DNA of 64,000 nucleotides from Trichostrongylus colubriformis. Its lineage: Eukaryota; Nematoda; Chromadorea; Rhabditida; Trichostrongylidae. The position numbers and the translations under genes are program-made. The DNA lies in assembly GCA_963978905.1 (NCBI GenBank), contig OZ022256.1, forward strand, positions 23,983,886 through 24,047,885. The letters are read 5' to 3'. The notes below the pieces were generated by a model. It was not told the origin of the DNA, did no database searches, and was given only the letters and a program-made list of their open reading frames with translations. Shown here in pieces: positions 45,078 to 58,100 of this stretch; the first letter of the stretch is position 1; every line of letters starts with the position of its first letter.

Positions 45078-46117
45078 GATACCTGAAACGATTGCGAACA
45101 ACATTTGTGAAATCAGACGAAGCAACAGCAAGACTTACACTTTTATGAAAGTGGACAAAGCAACAACAAGAAGACTCACACAAAAAGAATAAACGAAGCG
45201 ATAGCATAGAGCAAATCCAACAAAAAATTGACTCACAAGAAATTATAAACCAGATAAAACAGGTTTTGAACGTACGTGTCCCGACAAACGAAAAGAATTT
45301 CATCTTGAGATCGACATAATCAATCAATAGGATAACTAGATGAACAGCTAAGTAAAAATGATAACGTAGCTGTAAGTTAAAAACTTGGCTGTAGATCACA
45401 ATGTCATGTCGATGGAACCGTGCGATAAACAAAACAATCATGCTTTAGTTTAAAAAGATGACCGGCCACATTCGTGAGCGCCTGAGGGAAGCGAGCGGCT
45501 GCGCTGCGGTGGCTGCGCATCTAAGGGTACGGTACTCATTCATCGTTTCCCCCGCAACCGTGTCACGGAAAGGTTGCTGTCGCGATAGTTTTGAAGTCTC
45601 CGGCGGAAGTTTGTTGGTTTATGGTCGCAGAGGCTTCCACAGAAACCTAGCGAGTATGTGGTGCCACACTGGCTCCACTGTCGGTTGCTAAACCCACCAT
45701 TTCGTTGGTCTCTTCGTTCTCGTATACTTGGCTCTTAGCATGTACGCAGGAAATGCGGAACCTTAATTGCATTCGCAACTGGCATAAGTGTCCATCATTA
45801 TGGCTTCTTCAGTTTCTGATACTATCGCAACAAACGGGTGGTTTACCTAGTAAAAAGTTGCACACGTGAGCATCTTTTCGGTTCTTGGAGAACTCAGTTT
45901 GCACATGGAAACGTATATTTTGCCCATTCCTTAGTGGAGGAATGACTGTTTCCTCTCCCCTCTAGAGTGAGGTAAAAATAGGTCCATCGTGGAAAGCTCC
46001 CTCCATCATTACGAGTGCACCCAATTTCTTTATTTCGTGTTTAATGGAGTCATCTTAGTTTTAGTTTTTTTTAATGTCTAATTATCCTTCATTTCTAGGC
46101 GTGACTCGCATTGTTGG
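45078..46117. promoter_or_regulatory. shared divergent region between ccr-4 and sec-24.2
   Basis: The two start codons are 1,040 bases apart and point away from each other. TTTCAG precedes the ccr-4 start at 45083, and TTTCTAG at 46092-46098 precedes the sec-24.2 start by 19 bases. Either may be a trans-splice acceptor or the end of a 5' intron. No TATA or other core motif is claimed. The region contains no protein-coding exon that I can support. Confidence 0.6.
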
Positions 46118-49100
46118 ATGGCTAACCCATCCAATGCTATACCCCAGAAAGTGGGGTTTCCACAGGCATTCGGCAGTACTCCGTATCAACACGCAGCTCA
46201 GTTTCCACAATTCGGACAATCACAAGCATCGGTTACGAATCCACGGATGTAAGTCTTCGTTTAACATATGTTCCTTACAATTTCATCAAATATTTCTTTG
46301 TGCAAGAACTTTTTTAAAAAGCTTGTCACGTGTATGAAGGCCACGTGTTACTGTTGTTCCCAACTGTGTTGTATTCCAGTGCTGGATGGCATCATCATTG
46401 TACAGGGCATTTTCAACTGCGTTAGGGTGCTTGACGGGACTTGAATGCATGTGGCATTCAAAAGGGACTGTTGAATCCCAAATCCTTTTTCTATTTTGAT
46501 GGCCAAGACGTGATATACATGTACAGCTTGGAATTTGTTCGTTAGTTGGCGTTGTGAAGCCTTAGACAATGTTCCGTTGCAGTCCGGAAAAGTCGTTACG
46601 GTTAGTCATACTGATATGGATTGGTGAAGTTGTTTATGGTGGTGTATTGCTGACTCGCTGGTATCATTCAGTGTGGGTGATACCGCGTCAACGTCATCGC
46701 TACCAGAATTTCAATTTGCGAAAAAAAGCGCGATGATGCGCCGCTCTACTGAATGCTTTTGTTTATCGAAGTTGAATTGTTAATTAACGAGCATTCACAT
46801 TGGAAGCAGCCGGTGTTCTCCTACTTTCCACCAACCTTGCCCTCTCATGCCGAATTCTATCCATTTCCAGTTTTGAGACTGTCTGGAGCGTTAAAGACAC
46901 CAGGAGGGGGTAATTTTGGCTTACAGTAGAACAGACGTAGTGTGGACGAGCTTGAGTAGCTGCCATTGCACAAACTCGCCAATTTGACGCCTTGGTATGG
47001 TGCCAAAAGAATATGGTTCTAATATAGATTTGTTTTTTCCTTTTAGTCTTCACTTTGTTCTTTCTTAATTGTTTCTAAATGTACTTACGGGTCAAATGAA
47101 GTCGGGGGGGGGGGGAGGCAAAATTTTCACCCACGTCAAAGCTTCTTTCCCTTCCTAGGGTTAGGCTAAAGCAGATGAGACCTATGCTTTGACAGATGTT
47201 TTTTAATGTGGGATGAGGGAATATCAATTTTAGCCTAGGCCCAGTAAGGGAAAGGTGCATCGACGTTGACGCAAAGTTGCGTCTCTCCCCGACTTTATTT
47301 GACCCTTCTGAGATTTTCGGGTATAGAAATGCACAATTAAAAAGATCTATAAGTAAACAAGTAAAATATGTCACTAGAAAACAATAAAGAGGAAGTAATT
47401 CAAAAATAAGGTTACATCAGGCCGAAGACAAGCTTTAAAATGAACGAAGCGTGGCTCGGCCACGGAAGCTTGCAGTTCGGACGGAAGCGCGCCCTGGGGG
47501 CAAATAGCGCCCTGTGGCGCGTTTTTCAACGCCGGTTTCGTTACACATTGTATCTACCGAACCCATATGTTTGTTTTCAGACGCCATTGTTTTCGTAAAC
47601 GTTATTCCGCCCTTGCCCCCCTACCGGTGCCTTTAACGTAATCCTAGATGTAATGTATACGCTGGCAATGTTTCGTTAAACATGAATGCAGCCGCGATTA
47701 CAGTCTTAAATCACTCCGCAAAGCCAAAGCAAGATGTAAAGAAAATGCAATGTGTGAGCAGGGTGAGGCATTAGTGAGAGAGTCGTAATTGCCAAAGGAA
47801 GGCTATGCCAAGAGCCGAAGGAGGTCCGGAAAATGAAATGTTAGGACATTCTTCTAGATTTTTTTCGGTAATTTCGGGCTGTAGCCTCCTTCCTTCCCAT
47901 TCACCGCCGAACGCTCTCTAAAAGTATAATGATGAGACACGAAAATATCTCTTCTAGAGGAGGTCAGACTGCAAAGGTTTCCGATCACTGGTATCGCTTG
48001 ACTTGTATAGTAAATCAAACGCATTTCTTATCACATTTTATTTCATCAAAACATTTCCGTGCGTAAGTACACCATTTTTTGCTTTTCCCTAAGTTCGTTT
48101 GCCTTGGTGCTCCCATAAACTTATAATGTTTGAGTTTACGCAGCAAGAAGTGCGCATTCTTTACTTCATTTATGTTTCCGTGCTGTAACTGTTGCTTTAT
48201 TAGTGCCATTGTGCATTAAGTGTATGAAATACCTTCTGATATCGCCTCATAAATATGAATATGAAAGTGCATTTCAGCAATGAAGCCCCGAGGAGTGCAT
48301 TTCAAGTTCCGCCAATGTCGACAATACCACCTGGAGTTCCACAATTTCCCGCCATGTCCAGTCAAACATCGAACTCGCAAATGGTCAATGGCTACCCGCA
48401 GAATAGAAATGTAAGTGGCTCTATCCCGTAATGTCACGATTGCATGTTTATGCAGAGTTTTGAAACTGTAGAGTAGGTTGAGTTGCTGCAGTTGCACACA
48501 CGACGCCTCACCACGACGTCCAGTGTGAATTCACTGGATTTTTTTTTTATCACAAACACCTTTTTTCTATCTTTTTCGCTTTTTATCCCTTTCATTTATT
48601 TCCTTGTGTATTGCTGATCGATATTCAACTTAGTTAACATAATCATAAGTGAAATCTGATTAGCGCTAGGCGACATCAAATGGCAGTAGCGTAGACAGGG
48701 TTTCTGCCCACCGCCAGCAGGTAACTCGGCCACTGAAGCGTGCAGCTCGAGGTGAAGCGCGCTAGAAGCGCAGAGGCGCCCAACACTTTTGGCAATGCGA
48801 GTTGCGCTACAAATGACTTTTGAGCTCGAATGTCGTTCCCAGAGAATAGTGTTCGCAATTCCTCCTCTCCCACTTCCGCATGGCGCCTTCATGTCTGTAA
48901 CAATTCGAGCAATCGTCCACCACGGCACGCAAGTACAGTGCGGTAAGGTTGTTCCATGCTTCTGCGAGGGCCTCCTTCAATGAATTTACAACAGGACCGT
49001 GCTTTCTCTATCGGAGTCGACCATACATTGTCCTCCATCGGTCTGAATTCGAGGGAGTCGGTCACTCGTCGAAGTTGACGATGTCGAGGAAGTTCCTTTT

Positions 49101-52100
49101 CTGCTTTTCCGTATTTATTTGTTGAGATATTAGTGATTTTATAGCACACTATTTCTGAAGGCTTTTCCTCAGTAGTAGAGAACGGGTATAAAGGATCTCG
49201 CTGGCCCTCATTCCTGGAAAAAACGTGCTTTTCTAACAGCCCCATCGCATCCTAATAGATTTTGCCAAAAGTCTTGTAGGATTTTTTTTTTCACTTTCAT
49301 CATAATTTCTTCCAACAAACAATGAAGCATCGACGTATTCATCATTGTTATCGGCAACACTGCCACCTCATAGGTAGTTTGTTGATTCCCTCCTATCAGA
49401 ATTCTGGGTTCTGAGAGTAAAAGAAGTTGGGATAGCTTTATCGAGTAAGTCATGATCAAGGAGTTGACCAGGAAGGATGTCACAAGTTGGGAAAGGTGAT
49501 AGTCAGAAGAAGATGTCTGGAGAGTATGGCGGGTTGGGCAGAACATCTCAGCCGAACTCCTGTTGCTTGGCCTGGGTACTCTTCGCGGCGTGGGAGCGGG
49601 CGTTGTCTTGAAGGAGGGTGACCGTTGACCTTCTCCGGCGCTTTCCTCGAGCAGCGACGGCGAGCCGCTGGACCTGGCGGGTATATACGGTAGCCGAGAC
49701 TGCCTCGCCTTGTAAGCCCCTCGTGGAAAAGCTTCCCTTCCGCTTCCCAGAAGTAGCACAGTACCGAACGTGGCTTGTCTTCTATGCTGATTCCGTCGTT
49801 GCTGAAGGTGCGCGGTCCCGTGGCTCACACGTCTCTTGCCTAACATATCGTTGCTGGAGTCGCAAGCTCCTGTCGCTTTGGTGCTACGAGACAACTCATA
49901 GTTGATGACACCGCGTGTTTGGGGGGGGGGGGTGTCGACTAGCAAAGTAGCTCTCTCCACGGAATCTGGCGGGTCAATGTGTACTTTGTTAGGAAGCGTT
50001 CTACCATGTTCCTGAACGGCCTCTACCTGTCTCGAATTAAACAAGAGTTATTGACGTTTTTGGAAAGATCCTACAAGACCTTTGGACAACCTTACATTTT
50101 TGTGTGATTCAAGCGTTTAATGAATCTAATGATCGCCCAGTTGTGTTTGTGGATGCTGATGAATCTTGCGTGTTGTGAATCAGTGGAGGAAGTGAAGTAT
50201 GTATGTACCAGTTGGCTGGCGCGCACTCGTGTATCATCGTGGGCGTCAGTGGGTCGATCGGAATTGCTATCCTGTTTAATTTTGCTCAGTACCCATTACT
50301 GCATCACGTTTCGCCTTTGCGAACAGGTTTTCTCACATTTTAAGTGTGTTTAAGATAATTACGAACCCTCACTCAGGGTGCGCTCCGCCCACTGTGCCAG
50401 GCCTCTTTCATGGGTACTCACGGCTAACCTTAGCCCATAGTCCCCCGCGTCTGGACCATTTTCGAACCGAGCAAACAATTTTTGATCCAAGGACTGATCG
50501 TGTCAGTGCATGCTTCGTCCACCTTGTGCGGAGTTTAAAGGCACCGGGAGGGCGCAAGGGCAGAATAACGTTTACGAAAACAATGGCGTCTGAAAACAAA
50601 CATATGGGTTCGGTAGATACACTGTGTAACGAAACCGGCGTTGAAAAACGCGCCACAGGGCGCTATTTGCCCCCAGGGCGCGCCCCAACTGCAAGCTTCC
50701 GTGGCCGAGCCACGCTTCGTTCATTTTAAAGTTTGTGTTCGGCCTGATGTAACCTTATTTTAGAATTATTTCCTCTTTACTGTTTTCTAGTGACATATTT
50801 TACTTGTTTACTTATGGATCTTCCTAATTGTGCATTTCTATACCTGAAAATCTCAGAAGGGTCAAATAAAGTCGGGGGGAGACGCAACTTTGCGTCGACG
50901 TCGAAGCTCCTTTCCCTTACTAGGCTTAGGCTAAAACTGATATCCTCTCCTCCCACATTAAAAAGCATCTGTCATAGCATAGGTCTCATCTGCTTTAGCC
51001 TAATCCTAGGAAGGGAAAAAAGGTTTGACGTGGGTGAAAATTTTGCGTCTCCCCACCCCCCCCCCCCCCCCCTCTCGACTTTATTTGACTCGTAAGTACA
51101 TCTAGAAACAGTGTAAGAAAGAATAAAGGAAAAAGTAAAAGGAAAAAGCAAATTTATACAAGAAACATCTTTTCTTGGCACCATGCCAAGGCGTCAAATT
51201 GGCGAGTTTGTGCAATGGCGGCCACTCAAGCTCGTCCACACTACGTCTGTCCTACCGTAAGCCAAAATTACCCCCTCCTGGTGTCTTGAACTTGGTTCAT
51301 GTGTGCTCCTTACTCATTGTCCCAGGCCCTATCCATCCTAAACTTGTACCCATCTCCCCAGGTCGTTTTTCATATAAAACCTAATTTCGTGACGGACGGG
51401 CAGACGTACAGGCAGACGAAGCGTTTCATACATAGTAAGGATGGAGTTTCTAGCCTTTCATTTTGTAATACTCCATTAATTTTTGCGAGCTTTTCCGCTT
51501 TCCAAAGTGCATTTATATCAATACAACCTACATTGATCCAATGTAGGTCTTAGGAAGTGGCCAGAAAAGTGTCACGTCCTCATCGACTGGGTGATTCTGC
51601 TGGTTCAAGCATATTTGTACAGAAACAGTAATGCCATCAAAACGTATCCGAGTCGTGTTGGCGAATCAAGTGCTTAGCACTCCTCACCCTAGTTTAGGGG
51701 AAGCGCTTTGTCTCCAAACCATGTAAAGATTTAGTACCCATATGGAATCGCTCGCATGTTCCCAACAATTTCTTTGCGTCATGATCACTGGAAAATGCAT
51801 ATTTTTTATAAATATGTGTAAAGGGTGGATGACTTATTTTAGTCTTCATACGTTTTGGCATTTTACTGGGCGCACCTCACTTCTCTTCCTGTTCACCAAA
51901 GATGAGCACTGTTCTGTTTGTTGGCAAAGCAGTTAATGACCGAGCCAAACACGACTCAGCCTTTTAGTTAACTCATCAAGAACCATTCCTGTGTCTTGTG
52001 TGAGAGTCATTCGCAGATTCTTAGATTGGGTGTGATTATGCTTATATATAGTGTCAAGCCTCTGAGTAATTTCAAACTTATCCAATTTTTAAATTGCCCA

Positions 52101-55100
52101 AATACTCTAATCGTCAAGGGCAATATGATGATATTGTAATCATAGTGCACTCCATATTTTACCCAAATATTTCATGTTGTCTTCAGGTAGCACCTCCAAT
52201 TGCGAGAGCGGACTGCAATGGTCCATCGTCCGCCTTCAAACCGTATGACACAACATCCGGTCAGACTGTCCCGATTCCACCTTTTCCGGGACCATCCATG
52301 GCGCCTCAACCTCCCATTAACCCTTTCACTCCAGCTCAAGGAGTTCCACCACCTGTCCAACATGTACGTCACGCAGTTGAATTTTTATTTTTTTTTTGAT
52401 ATTTTGATAAATTTCTTCTTGGTCTCTTTTGGCTTAGCCTTTCGATAGTCTTTATTAGCAATTGCCGTGCTCAATAGAACTAGGTCTTCCTTGGCTGCGT
52501 TACTAACCACGAACGCGTGATCTCTACGATGTTCTTTTCTATGTATCTGTTTTCGATTTACAATCTTTACATTTGTTCTGCATCTTGGTCAGTGCTATCC
52601 TAATTTATTTCAATGTCCTATCAACTTTTTGTTAAGGTAACCACGAAACCATTGCATCAATCGACTTTTGGAGGTCCTGCCTCAGTGCTGTATCAAAACA
52701 GCTCATACAATTCCAATGCACCTGTTGGCCCAGCCAGTCCTCCCGGTAAGTGGTTGCATTTTCTAGAGCGATTGAAATTTGAAAATTCAGCATCAGGGAT
52801 GTTGCATGATGGGTAGTGAGTGTGTCGGGTGCTGTAATATTTTCAAGCTTATGTCAAATAATGGAGTCGCCATGATGGTATTTAGCCTTTCTGTTGCCCG
52901 CCACTAGCACCATTCAACTGTAAGTACTTGAACGTACTGCGAAGGTTAATAGCCGCCCACTGAATGCGGGACAGTCCCTGAAGAAGCTGAGGAGAGTATT
53001 GACCTCAGTTGTGGAGCTACACAGCTATATATTGGCCGTCGTTGTTTATTTCTTACCCCACTCCCACGCCTCGGCAGCAGTGTGTTGCATTTCGATAGAC
53101 AATCCTGGCTCACTCGGCGAATTGGTAAACCCTGCTTCGAAGTTGTCTGTCAGTGTTGAAATTATCAAATTACCCCCGATAGCGAGCGAACAAGGTGAAA
53201 ATCAGTCAACGATGGTTGGAGCTGTGTGGTGGACCCTGCTCAAACTCCCAATTCTGATGGAAGTGTTGACAAACTTTCGGTGTGAGTTCTCCCGTTATCG
53301 TGCAGGAGGTCGGGTTTTCTCTCTTAGGCATTCTAAGCGAGTACTTCACTCGTCGTAAAATCGCTCTATATGAGGTCCTTTGTCCGTTGTAATCTTTTTG
53401 AGCATCGGTGCCCTAAACTCTCGTCATCCTATCAGGCACAGTTCAATGATTTCTTGCGTCAACATGGATTTTTTGTGATGTAAGTCCTGCTCCATTTTCG
53501 AACCCCCTTCACATGTAGACCGTTGCCTCCTAATACGGTGCAGATGCTAGATGGATTTTTGTCGTCAGCGTCAGCGTAAAGAACGGGTATCGACATCTCA
53601 GTTGGTTTGAAATTGTATGGACTGAAAAGCTCTCTCGAACGGTGTTTGTATCACTGTTGGTTTCACGATGAACTATTCGCTGTAAAATAATCGTATGGAC
53701 GTAGGAACATCGGTCCTCAACTCCATACTTTCATGTTTTGTTTTTCCGCCATCTTTTGACGTGCTTGACATGGTTCTCCTTCTTCAGGTTGAATACACGA
53801 GTTTTGTTGTTTTTTATTATTCTTTATGCACCTGAGTCTTTATTTTTGTTTAAAAAAGAAATATGGTGTCCAGACTCGCAATAGCGTGCTTTAAATCTAC
53901 CTCATCAAATGTTTCAAGTTCCACCCGCTCTCGCGAGTCACTCAAGTACATCAACGTCGACTGCAATGCAAGCACCCGTTTCACAACCGCCAGCACCACC
54001 AAACTTGCATCAAGTACAGCAAAGCTTCAGCCACATGGTAAAACGTAATTTGTATGGTTTTGCGGCTTTTAAAAATTTTTTCTTGTGATTATGTCCCATT
54101 CCCGTAGTATGGTTTTTGTCTTCATAAGGCCGTGTTCATACTCAGCGCCAGCAGGGCGTGGCAGCGTTCACAGGCAGAGTGGCATGGAGGTGCGGAGACG
54201 GCGCAGGCAACGAGGGAGGGTGGCATAGGAGAAGACGCAGAGGCACGCAGTCACGCCTTTCCGCCGGCACTGCGAAGTATGAACGCGGGTTGATGGACCC
54301 AAGTGGCTGGTCACAGGTATTACCTTCTTGTTCAGAGTATTAATGCACATCCAGCAATGCCACAACAAGTCAACCGTGCATGGAGTGGATCACATACACA
54401 AGATCCGCGGTTTGCAGCTCAATTGAATGCTCCAGATTTGATTGATTTGACGGCTGAAAGGAATGTTATCCAATTGGGATTCGACGATAATGAGTACGAT
54501 CTCCCTCACAACATGGCGAACAATTCCGCAAGAGTGGATCCAAGGTTCGTATGAGTTTTGGCACGAATTTTTCGCTCAATGTTTTCCTTTCTTGCGTGGA
54601 TGGAATATTTGGAGTGAGGATTCCTGCAGTGATACCATGGGATGTCTTTAGTGTGTTCCGCTGTACCTTGACTGTGGTGCCTCAAACTGATGAATTGCTG
54701 AAAAAAAGTCGTCTGCCTCTTGGTCTCACCCTTCATCCCTTTCGTGATATGAAGGTAATTTCTGTTTTCGTTCACGATAGTGATCGCTCACTTCATCATT
54801 TTTGTGAGATAATAATGTTTCAGAACTTGAATATAATCCAAACTTCTACAATAGTTCGTTGTCGTTATTGCCGAACTTACATAAATCCTTATGTTTACTT
54901 ACCGGACTCACGCCATTGGAAATGCAATTTATGTAATCGAAACAATGATCGTAGGTTCCTCCCACTTTACGATTCTATGTGCCTCCTTCCAAAATGGTCA
55001 TATTCACTCGAGTTATACTTTTTCAGTCCCGGATGATTTCTGCTGGGATCCAAATACAAAATCATTTGGAGATCCAATAAACCGACCCGAAATAAAGCAT

Positions 55101-58100
55101 CCGACAGTGGAATTCATTGCTCCAAATGAATACATGGTAAGCAGCTATAGTTCAGAAGTTGTGTTGCTTGTATAACAAAGTCATTATCATAACTTGATTA
55201 GCTTGCACAGTACGCTTTCAGCCGATCCACTCGAACCAGAGCTGATTAGAGTATTAACGCAGTCACCCTAGCTTTCATGGTAATTGTCAGAGGAAGTGCC
55301 ATGAGTTTGTAGGGCCGCGTTCATATCGTAGCCAACCACAGCGGGTCTCTGGTGACACGCTCCGTTTGTAGAACTCTCGGCCCAACCACACTACAGAATG
55401 GCGACTATGAGTTCTCGTCACGATTATCATGTATAGTTTGGCACTATGACAAAATTCGAATTCGAAATCGTGGTTCTCATCGCGATCATTTTACTTTGGT
55501 GTGGCAAGATCGAGCGTTTTACAAACGGAGCGCGTCACAAGAGGGCCGTCGTGTTAGGGGCGGCACATGGTTTTGCCACTGTCGCTGCCGGTGCCAACGC
55601 CTGTGCGCAAGTTATGAACGCGGTTTAATGCGAAATTTGATCACGCTGCCAGAAGAGCTTACAGCTGAATGTCTAAAATTTTTCGTTGCTTTGATTTGGA
55701 ATGTTCCTGAAATAGATCCAGTAAACAGCTAGAACTGATCATCGAACAATAGCTAACGAGGTGAGGTCAACTGGTCAATTGGCCAGTCGTGATGAGACGC
55801 ACACAGCTCAAAGGCACACCACACGATAAGCAAGTTAATGGCTTACTTTCTTGGGGCAAGTGGGTCATTGGACAACTACGGTCGTTTGGCGCGGCCCCTT
55901 GGAGCTAATTTGCCAATGGGGCATTGCCAAAGGTCCTCCCCAAAAAGGCTTAGGTAAATCTGGGAGAGTCCAGACGGCCCATGCGCCCCATTGGAAATTA
56001 GCTGCAAGGCGCCGCGCCAGACGACATACACCCCTCAACAGTGGCACGTTCGAATGTTGTTCGTCCAGTGCCATGTGTAATTGGTTGGGTGGGCGTGGCT
56101 TGATTGTGTTCAAGCAGGCAAATCACCGTGAGGTGTACCGTGCAGCCGCATCAAAGTTGCAAGAGCTGTTATCGTGGACCTACTGGCCCCAAGAAAGTAA
56201 TCCACTAGTCTGATTATCTCGTGGTCTGTCTTCAATGCGTTGAGAGGCATTACACAACTCTGCTTTTCAAATCTGATACTACTCGGTGAACGATGTTATG
56301 AAGGTTTTTCGTAAACGGTGCTATTTCATGCTTTGAAGTTTGTGGTTGGTGGTAAATTTTTCATTCCTTAGAACTAGCAACTGTAGCAAATAGCCGAAAC
56401 ATACATAATGCAGATGTCCTTCGGAGCAAACCCACGTGGCAGGCGCCAGAGAGAGCACCTTGCTTACGCTGTCGGCGCCTGCACTTAGCCTGTTATTCAA
56501 GGCTTTTAGGGAAACCCCTGATAGCATCGTTCACAGAGTCGTTATGCAAATTTGGAAAGCAGATTTGAGTCCAACGTCGCAGGACTTATGCAGCGATGTA
56601 TATCACATTGCGGGTTTCCTAGAGCTAAGAGCTAACCATCACCATTAGGAGGAAACACTTGTGAGATATCAGCTAATGAAATTTCGGTGAAAGAATCCTG
56701 TGACCTACTGATGTTTGGGCATCTGTTCTGTTGCAGCTGCGACCACCTCAGCCTGCTGTTTACGTGTTTGTTTTGGATGTTAGTGCGGCGGCTGTTGAAG
56801 CAGGTACGTCTATTTTACTTTCGACCTCAAATTGAGGGATTGGATGAAAAAAAAATCATTGGGACTACAAGAGAGAAACGGTGACCCCGCGAAAAAAACT
56901 TTTTTGTTTGTTCTATACGTTGTAACCTATGAAATTTTGTTCTGCACTTATGATGCAAATGTCGCTCAAAAATGTTTATTTCTTTGCCCAGTTACACGAT
57001 TTGAGTGCTGCCCTGAGGTGCAAGCTTGCCTCAAACTCCGCTGCCCACACAGCCAACGAATTCTTTCCTTCACGTGCGCGAAGGGTATTGGTTTTCCCTC
57101 TTGTAGGGCTGATCCACAGGGTATATTTTTTTGCTATGCGAGTGCCATTGATCTTCTAGGATACATCTACACATTTTCTGAACAACTACTCATCAACCTC
57201 GATCAGCTTCCTGGAGATGACAGAACTCAGGTGACGATTAGATGTATTTCTATATTGATCATTTTTGCAGGAAATGTTATTTAGTCTTTGTCTCTGGACC
57301 GTGTTTATTTTCTTTCCTTGATATAGTCTAGATAAATTTCTGCGGCTTTTCTTCGCATGGGAAGATTCAGGTCGCATTTGTTTGCGTCGACTCTATGGTG
57401 CATTTTTACCAGTTTTCTTCGGGATCGAGGCGTCTACCCAGAGAACTGGTTGTTGATGAAGTCGATGGTGCGTTTGCAGATGATTCAAAATATTCCCTTC
57501 GATAAAACTGCTTTGGTTTTCAGAAATGTTCTTGCCTTCACATCAGGGCATATTGATCCCACTGAAAAAGAACGCTGACGTAAGTTTTGAATTTGTTTGC
57601 TCAAAGAACAAACTGTCTACGTTGATTATAGCGCAGAGTAGAGTACATGACGGGAAGCAGTGCTTTCAGACTTCTTTCACGATCTATGTAGAACTCAAAA
57701 CGAACATTTTTCGGCATTGAAAATGTATGTATAGACCGGCAGAGGGTTTTCTTTTCTGCTCTCTTTTAGGCGCTATTGCGACGCACATATTCATGGTGCG
57801 AAGCTGCAGGTTTATCTTTTGGCTCCGAGTGGGACTAACACGCTATATTTTTTGTTTACCTCCCTACCTACAAAACGTTCCATGTTTGTAATTTTAATTA
57901 GTCTTCCCGCTGCTTATTGTTAGTTTCAACTCTTCCGTTCAATCACAGGAGATTTAAGACACTGGAAGAGATAAATTTGATAGGCTGTGGAATGTGGAAC
58001 TAGGGTGCTCGGCAGTGTAACAGTAAAGAAAGAAACGAAGTAAAACGTCGGAAAAACTGAGAAACAGGAACCCAAGAACCCTCTTTCTCGCGCCCTCCTG

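Noticed and set aside
49208..50044. 278-codon open frame (-) as a gene
   Set aside because: The mariner motifs lie in neighbouring frames on the same strand, so the long frame is a by-product of a decayed transposase.
52999..53358. 119-codon open frame in a sec-24.2 intron
   Set aside because: The flanking exons 52637-52745 and 53919-54037 join in phase without it, and SEC24 has nothing similar at this point.
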